This document shows, piece after piece, positions 1-8,718 of a stretch of 64,000 bases of DNA (its first letter is position 1; every line of letters begins with the position of its first letter). The DNA is from JAEYOM01 sp036260935 (GTDB lineage: Bacteria; Bacillota; Clostridia; Acetivibrionales; DTU013). The stretch covers positions 31,792 to 95,791 of the forward strand of contig DATALQ010000037.1 of NCBI GenBank assembly GCA_036260935.1. The letters run 5' to 3'. Position numbers and translations under genes: made by a program. The notes below the pieces were generated by a model. The model was not told the origin of the DNA. It did not search any database and saw only the letters and a program-made list of their open reading frames with translations.

Positions 1-810
1 CCTGTAAAGAGGGAGATTCTGCCGGGGCTGTTTATCAAAGCTTGGGGGTACAATGGAACTATGCCCGGCCCGACGATACAGGTGTATTCGGGCGATTACA
101 TCAGCATCCGCGTATATAACAGGCTTGAGGAAGCGACGAGCATACACTGGCACGGCCTGGACATACCCAATACGATGGATGGGGTCACCGAAGTCGAACC
201 TACGCCGTTCATAGAGCCCGGTAAGCATCTGGATTACCGCTTCAGAATCACAAACCCGCCCGGTACTCACATGTACCATACGCATGTGAATACGGCCAGA
301 CAGGAGATGATGGGGCTGGGAGGGGCGTTCATCATTATGGATCCTAATGAATACGGGATAGACAGGGACTATTTCTTCATGTTGCAGGAATTTGCAGTAA
401 AGGATTTGAAAATGGGCGAAATCAGACAGGGTACATTCGAAATCGACCCGATGTCCCACGATTTCAATTTTTTTACCATTAACGGACGGTGTTTTCCGTT
501 TGTGACGCCTATGCCTGTCAATTATGGCGACATTGTTCGCATTAGGATGGGGAATATCGTTCACGATGCCCATCCGATGCATATCCACGGGCACCAGTTT
601 GCCATAGTTGCTTCGGACGGCAATACTCTGACGCCTTCCCAAAGATACCTGAAGAATACTCTGAACGTAGCGTCGGGAGAGACCTATGACGTAGTATTCA
701 AGGCCAACAACCCGGGCGTCTGGCCGTTCCATTGCCATATCCCGCATCACATGTCCAACAACATGTCGGCTTCGATGGGCGGAATGTTCACGACCATTGT
801 CTACCAATAA
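1..810 (+). CDS. Two-domain-type multicopper oxidase, 5' end outside window
   Basis: The reading frame is open from base 1, so the true start lies upstream and 269 residues are visible. All four copper-binding segments are present: HWHG and HTH in the first cupredoxin domain, HPMHIHGH and HCHIPHH in the second. A methionine five residues after the last His is positioned as the type-1 axial ligand. Only about 100 residues separate HTH from HPMHIHGH, too few for the middle domain of a three-domain laccase, which suggests a two-domain enzyme. Family members couple one-electron oxidation of a metal ion or phenol to O2 reduction to water. The presence or absence of a signal peptide cannot be seen. 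The substrate is unknown. Confidence 0.85.
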   Translation, partial: PVKREILPGLFIKAWGYNGTMPGPTIQVYSGDYISIRVYNRLEEATSIHWHGLDIPNTMDGVTEVEPTPFIEPGKHLDYRFRITNPPGTHMYHTHVNTARQEMMGLGGAFIIMDPNEYGIDRDYFFMLQEFAVKDLKMGEIRQGTFEIDPMSHDFNFFTINGRCFPFVTPMPVNYGDIVRIRMGNIVHDAHPMHIHGHQFAIVASDGNTLTPSQRYLKNTLNVASGETYDVVFKANNPGVWPFHCHIPHHMSNNMSASMGGMFTTIVYQ

Positions 811-835
811 TATTACATCTTTTTTCTCCGTTCTC

Positions 836-865
836 TCGACTTTTGTTGTTTTTACATGTTATAAT
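836..865 (+). promoter_or_regulatory. Probable sigma-A promoter for the PilZ gene
   Basis: TCGACT (836-841), an 18-base spacer and TATAAT (860-865) with an extended TG two bases upstream. It lies about 165 bases before the PilZ start. The -35 is one base off a good match, so the extended -10 probably carries the promoter. Confidence 0.5.
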
Positions 866-1030
866 ATTCATATAAAATACATTTCATTGTAAATTTAATA
901 AATGCGCATCTTTTATTTGCACATACCAAATACTAAGTTGTACAAGCAACTTTCGATACTGATTAGAATGACTTGCTTAAAAATCGAACGATAGGTGATC
1001 CTCCGTCCAAGAAGAAAAGGAGTTGTTGAA

Positions 1031-1480
1031 ATGGCCCACTTGTCGGAACGAAGAAAATATAAACGGTGTGACAACGTTATTTGCCAGGCGCTTGTTAGCA
1101 GGGACAAAATCAGATGGGTATCCTTCGACATTGTCGACTTGTCTGCGGGTGGCATGCTTTTCAGCTCAGTGCATCGGTACAACTCAAACACGAAGCTTTA
1201 TTTCAATCTGGCGATACATAACATGCTCTCCGAATTCAATATAAAACTGGAAGGCAAGGTGCTCAGGGCTGATGATATCGGCGGTGTCAACACTTATGCA
1301 GTGCAGTTCGAGAACATGAACAAGTATGAGGTAATTCAGCTGGATGAATTGGTAAAATCCAAGATCACAGTTAAAGACATACCGCATCGTACTTTGGGGA
1401 ATGAAGAATATTCCAAAATGCTGACTCCCAAGATCAAACCAAGGCTGCGACAAGCGCGGATAAAGGAAATTACGAAGTGA
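1031..1480 (+). CDS. PilZ domain protein (c-di-GMP receptor family)
   Basis: 149 residues. The start at 1031 is chosen because AAGGAG sits 8 bases upstream; a longer frame from 995 has no ribosome site. The PilZ signature is visible: an arginine-rich ERRKYKR near residue 5 (RxxxR) and DLSAGG about 30 residues later (D/NxSxxG). Both are expected to contact cyclic di-GMP. No output domain is attached, so it probably acts through a partner protein. The last 35 residues are basic and look disordered. It stands alone, between the multicopper oxidase and a terminator. The target process cannot be told from the sequence. Confidence 0.85.
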   Translation: MAHLSERRKYKRCDNVICQALVSRDKIRWVSFDIVDLSAGGMLFSSVHRYNSNTKLYFNLAIHNMLSEFNIKLEGKVLRADDIGGVNTYAVQFENMNKYEVIQLDELVKSKITVKDIPHRTLGNEEYSKMLTPKIKPRLRQARIKEITK

Positions 1481-1503
1481 ACAGGCATGATATATTAATC
1501 GGA

Positions 1504-1540
1504 AAGGCTGCCGGCAATCAAATGTACGGCGGCTTTTTTA
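1504..1540 (+). terminator. Rho-independent terminator after the PilZ gene
   Basis: GCTGCCG (1507-1513) pairs with CGGCGGC (1527-1533) with one G-U pair, followed by a run of six T. It separates the PilZ unit from dusB. Confidence 0.8.
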
Positions 1541-1619
1541 TTGTGAGGGGAGCAACCCCTTCCCACATACCTTGAACGTATGCTAGAATTGCAGTGTCAC
1601 ATCATTGATCGGAGTATAT

Positions 1620-2573
1620 ATGAGGATAGGTTCAATCGTTACTGAGAACAACATATTTCTGGCGCCGATGGCAGGCGTAACGGACCTGCCCTTCAGGATA
1701 CTCTGCAGGGAGCAGGGCTGCGGGCTTGTCTGCACCGAGATGATCAGTGCGAAGGGCATGTACTACAAGGACGAGAAGAGCTGGAAGCTCGCAGAACTAA
1801 GCAGGTCGGAGCTGCCTGCAGCGGTCCAGATATTCGGCTCGGAGCCGGAGATCATGTCTGATGCCGCCGCAAGGCTGAATACATCAGACGCGGCCATTAT
1901 CGATATCAATATGGGCTGTCCCACGCCCAAGATCACTAAAAACGGGGAGGGCAGCGCACTTATGCTGAAGCCCGACCTGGCCGGGAAGATAATAAAGGCC
2001 GTCGCTACGGCTACAAAAAAACCGGTTACAGTAAAATTCCGGAAAGGGTGGGACGATGAGAATGCCAACGCGGTCGAGTTTGCGCGGGTGGCTGAAAGCA
2101 GCGGCGTTTCCGCCATTACGGTGCACGGAAGGACGAGGGAGCAATTTTACAGCGGAAAGGCCGACTGGGATATCATAAAAAAAGTGAAGGAAGCCGTGTC
2201 GGTTCCGGTGATCGGCAACGGCGACATCGTAAAACCACAGGATGCAGTAAGGATGCTCGAAACGACGGGCTGCGACGCGGTCGCGATAGGACGCGGAGCA
2301 CAAGGTAATCCGTGGATATTTAAAAGGATAGATCATTATATAAAAACGGGATTACTGACGTCCGAGCCTGATCTGGATGAGAAAAAGGCCATGATGCTAC
2401 GGCACCTGGCGATGCTGACCGAGCTTAAGGGGGAATACACCGGCGTCCGGGAAATGAGAAAGCATATTGCTTGGTATATCAAGGGCTGCAGGAACTCATC
2501 ACAGTTCAAGGACAAGGTCTTCAGGGCTGTTTCGTTTGATGAGATGGCGGAGCTGGTAAACGGGCTGCAGTAG
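1620..2573 (+). CDS. dusB: tRNA-dihydrouridine synthase, DusB type
   Basis: 317 residues. It reduces uridines in the tRNA D-loop to dihydrouridine using FMN and NADPH, in the cytoplasm. The family motifs are in order: APMAGVTDLPFR near the N terminus, NMGCP with the catalytic cysteine near residue 100, VKFRKGW, VHGR, GNGDI and GRGAQGNPW in the TIM barrel. The start at ATG 1620 is preferred over TTG 1605 because GGAG lies 5 bases before it. The length is usual for DusB. It is followed closely by mrfA; co-transcription is possible but no clear signal decides it. Confidence 0.93.
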   Translation: MRIGSIVTENNIFLAPMAGVTDLPFRILCREQGCGLVCTEMISAKGMYYKDEKSWKLAELSRSELPAAVQIFGSEPEIMSDAAARLNTSDAAIIDINMGCPTPKITKNGEGSALMLKPDLAGKIIKAVATATKKPVTVKFRKGWDDENANAVEFARVAESSGVSAITVHGRTREQFYSGKADWDIIKKVKEAVSVPVIGNGDIVKPQDAVRMLETTGCDAVAIGRGAQGNPWIFKRIDHYIKTGLLTSEPDLDEKKAMMLRHLAMLTELKGEYTGVREMRKHIAWYIKGCRNSSQFKDKVFRAVSFDEMAELVNGLQ

Positions 2574-2629
2574 ACAAAATATACGCTTTATAATAGAATA
2601 TAAGCAGAATGTATGTTCGGGAGGCCGTT

Positions 2630-4900
2630 ATGAATCTGGAGCAAATGCTCGACTATATCAAGGCGTCGGATAAGATAATGAAAAATATCACCTCCTGGGT
2701 GGAGCTGCCTGCGAGGGAAGCAGTTTATACCGAGTTCCCGGACTTTATAGACGGCCGGATCAGGGCTGCTCTTGATAGAAGAGGCGTAAGAAGGCTTTAT
2801 TCACACCAGGCCAGCGCCATTCAGGCTGTGCATGACGGAAACAGCATCGTTGTCGTCACTCCGACGGCTTCGGGCAAGACGATGTGTTACAATGTACCCG
2901 TTCTTGACGCCATACTGAAGGATGAAGAATCGCGCGCACTTTTCCTGTTTCCGACCAAGGCGCTGTCGCAGGACCAGACATCCGAGCTCCACGAACTGAT
3001 AACGGAAGCCGGAGTGGACGTGAAAACCTTCACATACGACGGCGATACTCCCCAAACGGCGAGAAAGGCTATCAGGCAGGCCGGGCACATAGTTGTTACC
3101 AACCCGGACATGCTCCACAGCGGTATTCTTCCACACCACACAAAATGGACCAAACTGTTCGAGAACCTTAAATTCATTGTGATAGACGAAATACACCACT
3201 ACAGGGGCGTTTTCGGCAGCCATCTGGCAAATGTCCTGAGAAGGCTGCGCAGAATATGCAATTTCTATGGCTCGGATCCCATCTTCATCTGCTGCTCGGC
3301 CACCATTGCGAATCCGGCGGAGCTGGCTTCCAGGATAACCGGAGCGGAGGTTAAGCTTATTGACAATAACGGAGCGCCTACGGCCAAGAAGCATATCATT
3401 TTTTACAACCCGCCTCTTGTCAATAAAGAGCTCGGTATCCGCAGGAGCAGCCTGCTTGAAGCCGAAGGACTGGCCGAGACCCTGATCCGCAACAACGTTC
3501 AGACCATAGTTTTCACGAGGAGCAGGCTGAATGTGGAGGTCCTTGTAACTTATCTGAAGGATATATACCATGGCAGCAGCGAAGGGGACAGAAGGGTCCG
3601 CGGCTACAGGGGAGGCTACCTGCCGAATCTGCGGCGCGAGATCGAAAGAGGGCTGCGCGAGGGCAGCATAACAGGGGTCGTATCGACGAATGCGCTTGAA
3701 CTCGGCATAGATATCGGAGCGCTCGAAGCCTGCATCATATGCGGCTATCCCGGAACGATAGCAAGCACCTGGCAGCAGTCGGGCCGCGCGGGACGCAGGA
3801 GCGGCGTGTCGGCGGCATTCCTGGTCGCGAGCAGCAGTCCGCTGGATCAATACATTATAAACAACCCGGATTACTTCTTCGGGAAGAGTCCGGAAAACGG
3901 CCTTATCAATCCTGACAATCTAGTGATCCTTTATAATCACATGAAATGTGCGGCATTTGAACTGCCTTTTGAAAACGGCGAAAAATTCGGTGTTGAAACG
4001 ACCTCCGAGATACTTTCGTTTATGGAGGAGGCACGGCTGATAAGGCATGTGGGCGACCGCTGGCACTGGATGTCGGACGTGTTCCCGGCTGATGAAATAA
4101 GCCTGCGCAGCGCATCCAACGAGAATTTCATCATCATTGACATATCCGAACCGAAGCCCGTCGTCATAGGTGAGTCGGACAGGTTCAGCGCGCCGATGCT
4201 GCTGCATGAGGAAGCCATCTACATTCATGAGGGAGTGCAGTACCAGGTCGAAAAGCTCGACTTCGACGATAAGAAAGCCTATGTGCGCAGGGTAAACGTC
4301 GATTATTACACCGACGCGAACCTGGCAGTCGATCTTAAGGTGATAGACGTGTTCCGGGACGATACGGAAAAGCCGGTGCACAGGAGCAGCGGCGAGGTCT
4401 CGGTCAGCTCGCTCGTCACCATGTTCAAAAAAATCAAGCTGCATACGCATGAAAATATCGGCTCAGGACCGGTCACGCTGCCGGAGCTTGAAATGCACAC
4501 GACCTCCTACTGGGTCAGCCTGCCCGAATCGATACCCGAAATGTCACAGACTGATGTGCAGAACGGGCTGCTCGGGCTTTCGAACATACTGGCCAATGCC
4601 GCGCCGATATATCTTATGTGCGATCCGGGAGACATACGCGTGGTTTATCAGGTGCGAGCAACCTTCACTCAGCGGCCGACAGTCTATATATATGACAGCT
4701 TTCCCGGCGGCGTCGGGTTCAGCGACAAGCTTTACGAGCTTCACGGAGAGCTCTTCGAGACTGCGGCGGGAATGGTGAAGCAATGCGGCTGTGAGACGGG
4801 ATGCCCTTCCTGTGTGGGCCCTCTTAACGAATTTACGGGAACGGACAATCCGAAGGAATTGACGCTAAAGCTTATCGATCTGATACGTGATAATGTCTAA
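2630..4900 (+). CDS. mrfA: MrfA-type DEXH helicase with C-terminal Zn-binding DUF1998 region
   Basis: 756 residues, close to Bacillus subtilis MrfA (YprA). Walker A is PTASGKT at residues 78-84 and the motif II box is DEIH near residue 185. RecA domain 2 carries the QQSGRAGRRSG segment. Four cysteines near the C terminus (about 719, 721, 725 and 728, in QCGCETGCPSC) match the zinc site of the family. ATG 2630 is chosen for GGGAGG just upstream. In Bacillus, MrfA and MrfB repair mitomycin C damage independently of UvrABC, and here the mrfB homologue follows directly. Identification rests on motifs and on the gene pair. Confidence 0.9.
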   Translation: MNLEQMLDYIKASDKIMKNITSWVELPAREAVYTEFPDFIDGRIRAALDRRGVRRLYSHQASAIQAVHDGNSIVVVTPTASGKTMCYNVPVLDAILKDEESRALFLFPTKALSQDQTSELHELITEAGVDVKTFTYDGDTPQTARKAIRQAGHIVVTNPDMLHSGILPHHTKWTKLFENLKFIVIDEIHHYRGVFGSHLANVLRRLRRICNFYGSDPIFICCSATIANPAELASRITGAEVKLIDNNGAPTAKKHIIFYNPPLVNKELGIRRSSLLEAEGLAETLIRNNVQTIVFTRSRLNVEVLVTYLKDIYHGSSEGDRRVRGYRGGYLPNLRREIERGLREGSITGVVSTNALELGIDIGALEACIICGYPGTIASTWQQSGRAGRRSGVSAAFLVASSSPLDQYIINNPDYFFGKSPENGLINPDNLVILYNHMKCAAFELPFENGEKFGVETTSEILSFMEEARLIRHVGDRWHWMSDVFPADEISLRSASNENFIIIDISEPKPVVIGESDRFSAPMLLHEEAIYIHEGVQYQVEKLDFDDKKAYVRRVNVDYYTDANLAVDLKVIDVFRDDTEKPVHRSSGEVSVSSLVTMFKKIKLHTHENIGSGPVTLPELEMHTTSYWVSLPESIPEMSQTDVQNGLLGLSNILANAAPIYLMCDPGDIRVVYQVRATFTQRPTVYIYDSFPGGVGFSDKLYELHGELFETAAGMVKQCGCETGCPSCVGPLNEFTGTDNPKELTLKLIDLIRDNV

Positions 4901-4946
4901 TGGATTTGTGGGCGATGATATAGTATTTAAGGAGCTCTGGTAAAAA

Positions 4947-6182
4947 GTGGATCTGAGAAGCAAGCTGGGGCTGTATAAGGAAGGCGCCGCGAAGCCTTCC
5001 GCACCTCTAAGGCCTCAAAGTGAAAACGATATAGACAGGTTGGTACCCGGATACGTCGTATCCAATAGTTTCGGGTGTTGTTACGTTATTGAGCAAAAAT
5101 ACCCTCTGACGCATATATACGGCAGCTGCAGGCTTGGCGACATACTGGGGACGGGCGGGGACATTCTTGTTACACTTGGAGGAGAGGACTGCGAGGGGCT
5201 TGCGCCTGAGAAGCTTCTTTTCCTGGATACCGAGACAACGGGCCTGTCCGGAGGGGCCGGTACGCTGGCGTTTCTTGTCGGCGTCGGCTTTTTCGAGGGC
5301 GATTCCTATATCGTACGGCAATATTTTATCAGAGATTATGATGAAGAGGCGGCCATGCTTTCCGAGCTGCAGCAGCTTTTTGCCAGGCATGGCAATTTTG
5401 TGACCTTCAATGGAAAGGCCTTTGATATAAACCTGCTGCAGAGCAGATTCATTTCCAACAGGTTCAGGGCGCGTTTCGGCGATTTTCCCCACCTTGACCT
5501 GCTGTATCCGGCCAGAAGGGTCTGGGGACTGAAGCTTGAAAGCTGCAGACTTTCATCGCTCGAGGAAAATGTACTGGGAGAGCACAGGACGGACGATATT
5601 CCGGGTGCGCTGATCCCTTCGGTATACTTCAAATACCTTGAGGACAGGAATGCATCGGATATCATGAAGGTTATACATCACAACCGGCTTGACGTACTTT
5701 CCATGGTCTCCCTGCTGGCCAGACTGTCGGCAATGCTGAAAAGCCCGCTTTCTGAAACGGACGGGGGCTTCGAACTGCTTGGAATGGGACGGCTTTTTGA
5801 AGCTAACGGAAGGACCGAAGACATGCTTGAATGCCTTGAAGCCTGCAGCGGCTCCGGACAATTCGACGTAAAGGTACAGGCTGTCAAAAGGCTTACCGGT
5901 ATTTATAAGAAAAACGGCAGCATCGAGCGCGCTCTGGAGCATTGGAAGGCTGTGGAGGCCGAAAATCCAAGCTTTGAGCTGTTCCATCTGATCGAGATGG
6001 CCAAGTATTACGAGCATAAAGAGAAAAACTACAAAAGGGCGTTGCCTATTGTCGAAAAGGCTGTGCAAAAGTGCCTTAACGCGGGCCTTGGTGGAAGCAC
6101 TCAGCTTGAAGAGCTCAAAAAACGGCGTGACAGGATAGTCAGAAAGCTGCAGTCCCAGAATAAATCTCTTCTAAATCAATAG
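4947..6182 (+). CDS. mrfB: MrfB-type RNase H-fold exonuclease with TPR-like C terminus
   Basis: 411 residues from a GTG start, with AAGGAG 12 bases upstream. The DEDD-type active site is visible: DTETTG at residues 94-99, FNGKAFDINLL about 60 residues later, and HHNRLDVLSM near residue 245. The last 130 residues are alpha-helical and TPR-like, with repeated Leu/Ala/Tyr spacing. In Bacillus, MrfB (YprB) is a metal-dependent exonuclease that works with MrfA in mitomycin repair. The gene lies 46 bases after mrfA, on the same strand, so the two probably form an operon. Confidence 0.88.
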   Translation: MDLRSKLGLYKEGAAKPSAPLRPQSENDIDRLVPGYVVSNSFGCCYVIEQKYPLTHIYGSCRLGDILGTGGDILVTLGGEDCEGLAPEKLLFLDTETTGLSGGAGTLAFLVGVGFFEGDSYIVRQYFIRDYDEEAAMLSELQQLFARHGNFVTFNGKAFDINLLQSRFISNRFRARFGDFPHLDLLYPARRVWGLKLESCRLSSLEENVLGEHRTDDIPGALIPSVYFKYLEDRNASDIMKVIHHNRLDVLSMVSLLARLSAMLKSPLSETDGGFELLGMGRLFEANGRTEDMLECLEACSGSGQFDVKVQAVKRLTGIYKKNGSIERALEHWKAVEAENPSFELFHLIEMAKYYEHKEKNYKRALPIVEKAVQKCLNAGLGGSTQLEELKKRRDRIVRKLQSQNKSLLNQ

Positions 6183-6226
6183 ATCCCATAATAAAAATTA
6201 ACAGGAATAATTATTGGAGCAGCCAT

Positions 6227-7780
6227 GTGCGGAGATCTTTCGTAAAAGGCGCAGTTATCCTGATGGCGGCCGGTCTGATCGTCAGACTGATCGGATTTGC
6301 ATACAGGATTCTCCTATCCAACCTGATAGGCGCTGAAGGTATGGGGTTATTCGAACTTATCGTACCCGTTTATACTGCCATCGTGTTGACCATAACTGCC
6401 GGCATGACCATTGCTGTTTCAAAAATGGTAGCGGAACAAAATGCCCGCAATAACCAACTGAACCCTGGCAGGATAACTATATGCGCTCTTGTGCTGGTAT
6501 TCGCGGCTGGCCTTGCGGTCTCGCTGTTTATTTACATCAATGCCGATCTGCTCAGTTTGAAAGTGCTAGGTGATGAGAGGACTCACAATGCGCTTTTGGT
6601 CCTTGTACCCTGTCTCCCCGCAGTAGTTACTGCTTCTGCTCTCAAAGGATATTTTTACGGCATACAGCAGGTAGTTCCCACGGCAGTATCGCAAATTGCC
6701 GAACAGGCGGTCAAGATAGGTATACTGGTACTTTTCGCTGCGGCAATAGGCGAAAAGGGGGCGGAATACGCCTGTACCGTGGCCACGCTAGCCGCTGCGC
6801 TGGGCGAGGTTGCAAATATGATAATCCTGCTGGTTGTTTTCTCATTCAGTCAGGGACACTCTGCCAGAATAAAACGTCCCGGGAAGCCCATGCGCAAAAG
6901 GAGCATAGTCATCGAGCTGCTGAAGGCCTCGGTGCCGGTCTCGGCAAACCGGCTCGTGATATCTTCCCTGACCGCAGTAGAATTCATAATGATCCCTTCC
7001 ATGCTCGTACTCGGCGGAATGGATGAAAAGAGCAGCATGGAGTTGTTCGGCCGCCTCACAGGCATGGCGCTGCCGCTTATCATGTTTCCGTCGCTCGTGA
7101 CGAATTCACTTGCCACCACTCTTGTTCCCGCTATATCCGAATCCGTATCGCTTAAAAGGTTCCGTACCGTAAATTATCAGATATCCAAGTCGATCCAGGC
7201 CACATTCCTGCTTGGGGTTTTGTTTTCCGCACTGTTTCTGAGCTTTCCGGACGAGATAGGGGCATTGGTATACAGGAGGGAGAAGATAGGGGATCTTCTG
7301 TTCATGCTGGCCTTCGCATGTATTTTTATCTATCTCCAGCAGATGCTGACCGGCGTTATGAACGGACTTGGAAGGCAGGGGACGCTGCTTGTGAATACTA
7401 TCATAGGCTCGGTAATAAGGATAGCGGCTGCCTGGTTCCTGATACCTGTCTTCGGCATCAGGAGCTATATACTTGGATTGACGGCAAGTCTCATACTTAC
7501 GGAGGGCCTGAATCTGATCGCAATAAACAGGATAACCGGCCTGGTTTTCGACCTGAGGGATTGGCTGATAAAGCCCGGGCTGGTGGGCGTGACCATGGTA
7601 CTGCTCGGAAGCTTTATCAAGAGACTTTCAGGCGCACTGCATATGGAGGGAACTGTTACGACCTTTCTGACACTGCTTGCCTTCGGGTTGCTTGCCTTGT
7701 TATTGATGCTGGTAACCGGCATATTGAAACCCAAAGAACTATTGGAATTATCGGGTATAAAAAAACAAGAAAAAGCTTGA
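6227..7780 (+). CDS. spoVB: SpoVB-like lipid flippase (MOP superfamily)
   Basis: 517 residues with about 14 hydrophobic segments. The N terminus (SFVKGAVILMAAGLIVRLIG, then RILLSNLIGAEGMGLFEL) is typical of stage V sporulation protein B and related polysaccharide exporters. Such proteins move lipid-linked cell-wall or polysaccharide precursors across the membrane; SpoVB is needed for spore cortex. The start is GTG 6227 with TTGGAG 7 bases upstream. It is not inside the polysaccharide cluster that follows, and the CtsR-controlled gene separates them. Firmicutes often carry several paralogues, so a non-sporulation role is possible. Confidence 0.8.
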   Translation: MRRSFVKGAVILMAAGLIVRLIGFAYRILLSNLIGAEGMGLFELIVPVYTAIVLTITAGMTIAVSKMVAEQNARNNQLNPGRITICALVLVFAAGLAVSLFIYINADLLSLKVLGDERTHNALLVLVPCLPAVVTASALKGYFYGIQQVVPTAVSQIAEQAVKIGILVLFAAAIGEKGAEYACTVATLAAALGEVANMIILLVVFSFSQGHSARIKRPGKPMRKRSIVIELLKASVPVSANRLVISSLTAVEFIMIPSMLVLGGMDEKSSMELFGRLTGMALPLIMFPSLVTNSLATTLVPAISESVSLKRFRTVNYQISKSIQATFLLGVLFSALFLSFPDEIGALVYRREKIGDLLFMLAFACIFIYLQQMLTGVMNGLGRQGTLLVNTIIGSVIRIAAAWFLIPVFGIRSYILGLTASLILTEGLNLIAINRITGLVFDLRDWLIKPGLVGVTMVLLGSFIKRLSGALHMEGTVTTFLTLLAFGLLALLLMLVTGILKPKELLELSGIKKQEKA

Positions 7781-7834
7781 AACAGGGAGAGAGAACCATG
7801 TAATTCGGGATGGCCGGGTTTTTTCGGTTGCAAA

Positions 7835-7851
7835 GGTCAAAGAAAGTCAAA
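7835..7851 (+). promoter_or_regulatory. CtsR operator, upstream copy
   Basis: GGTCAAA-GAA-AGTCAAA matches the CtsR heptad direct repeat (A/GGTCAAA, 3 bases, A/GGTCAAA). It lies just upstream of the -35 of the hsp20 promoter. Confidence 0.85.
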
Positions 7852-7859
7852 ATCTAATT

Positions 7860-7888
7860 TTGCTAATTTATCCCGACGGTTTTATAAT
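7860..7888 (+). promoter_or_regulatory. Sigma-A promoter of the hsp20 gene
   Basis: TTGCTA (7860-7865), 17 bases, TATAAT (7883-7888). CtsR operators flank it on both sides, so repression before heat shock is expected. Confidence 0.8.
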
Positions 7889-7896
7889 AAAACCAA

Positions 7897-7913
7897 GGTC
7901 AAGGAAAGTCAAA
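7897..7913 (+). promoter_or_regulatory. CtsR operator, downstream copy
   Basis: GGTCAAG-GAA-AGTCAAA, one base off the consensus, at about +1 to +17 of the hsp20 transcript. Its start is 62 bases after that of the first operator, close to six helical turns, so both repressors could sit on the same DNA face. Confidence 0.8.
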
Positions 7914-7927
7914 GGCAGCATAATATA

Positions 7928-7960
7928 AGCAATTGAATACCACCAATAATTGGAATTGCT
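7928..7960 (+). other. Inverted repeat in the hsp20 leader
   Basis: AGCAATT (7928-7934) and AATTGCT (7954-7960) are perfect complements around a 19-base loop. The loop itself contains the short palindrome CCAATAATTGG. It lies in the 5' untranslated region, about 75 bases before the start codon. An RNA thermometer is conceivable but the ribosome site is not inside the hairpin. Confidence 0.35.
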
Positions 7961-8036
7961 AATTAGTATCGAAAATCTGATGCTGCCGGTGGCGAACCTG
8001 AATATCTGATAAATATAATATAAAGAGGTGTTGTTT

Positions 8037-8474
8037 ATGTTCGGATTAGTACCATTCAACAGAAGGTCAAATGATTTGACAGTAAAAAATGACGTGTTTG
8101 ATCTGTTTGAGGATTTTTTCAATGAACCCTTCGGATTCTTTGCCACTGCGCAACCTATCAAGGCGGACGTACGCGAAACCGACAAGGAGTATGTCGTTGA
8201 GGCGGATATGCCCGGTGTGAGGAAGGAAGACATCAAACTGGAGCTTTATGACGGAATACTTACCATCGGAGTCGAACACAATGAGCAGACCGATGAAAAA
8301 AGGGAGAACTACATCAGGAAGGAAAGAAGATACGGCTCGTACAGCAGAAGCTTCCAGGTAGACGGCGTCAAGCAGGAGGATGTTACCGCCAAATACGAAA
8401 ACGGAGTGCTTACCGTAAATCTGCCGAAATCCGAAGAGAGCAAGCCGAGGACACATAAGATAGACATCAACTGA
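8037..8474 (+). CDS. Small heat shock protein, Hsp20/alpha-crystallin family
   Basis: 145 residues. The alpha-crystallin domain spans about residues 38-140, with VRETDKEYVVEADMPGVRKEDIKLE, the Y-R-S-F strand, and the ENGVLTVNLPK end motif. The I-x-I-like tail is HKIDIN. The protein is an ATP-independent holdase that binds unfolding proteins in the cytoplasm. ATG 8037 is used because AGAGGTG lies 6 bases upstream. Two CtsR operators flank its promoter, which is direct evidence for heat-shock control. A strong terminator follows, so it is monocistronic. Confidence 0.93.
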   Translation: MFGLVPFNRRSNDLTVKNDVFDLFEDFFNEPFGFFATAQPIKADVRETDKEYVVEADMPGVRKEDIKLELYDGILTIGVEHNEQTDEKRENYIRKERRYGSYSRSFQVDGVKQEDVTAKYENGVLTVNLPKSEESKPRTHKIDIN

Positions 8475-8513
8475 TAACCCACACTATTGTTTCATATACC
8501 CCTACACAGAAAG

Positions 8514-8553
8514 CACAGCCGCAATAAACCGCGGCTGTGTTTTTGTTTTTTTT
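8514..8553 (+). terminator. Strong terminator after hsp20
   Basis: CACAGCCGC (8514-8522) and GCGGCTGTG (8531-8539) form a perfect 9-bp stem with an 8-base loop, followed by a long T-rich run. Confidence 0.93.
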
Positions 8554-8581
8554 GAATAACTTGCTGGTTTAATTATATTGG

Positions 8582-8626
8582 CCGGTGACGGGGATTATAA
8601 AATCCCGATGTACCGGTTTGTTTTTT
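8582..8626 (+). terminator. Second stem-loop with T run before the polysaccharide cluster
   Basis: CCGGT (8582-8586) pairs with ACCGG (8612-8616), with an inner GGGATT/AATCCC helix, followed by TTTGTTTTTT. It could back up the hsp20 terminator or act in the leader of the next operon. Confidence 0.6.
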
Positions 8627-8627
8627 C

Positions 8628-8636
8628 TGATATAAT
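8628..8636 (+). promoter_or_regulatory. Extended -10 promoter for the polysaccharide operon
   Basis: TGATATAAT is a perfect extended -10 element. No good -35 lies 16-18 bases upstream. It sits about 80 bases before the first glycosyltransferase gene. Confidence 0.45.
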
Positions 8637-8718
8637 GTAAGGGACATGCTCCTTTAAACGCTAAAGCAAAGCGGACGCACGGCATAAAGACAACAAGGGT
8701 TAGGAGGCGGTTTCCTTG

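Noticed and set aside
2801..3850. 349-codon open frame on the minus strand
   Set aside because: It is a shadow of mrfA; the mrfA frame carries all helicase motifs.
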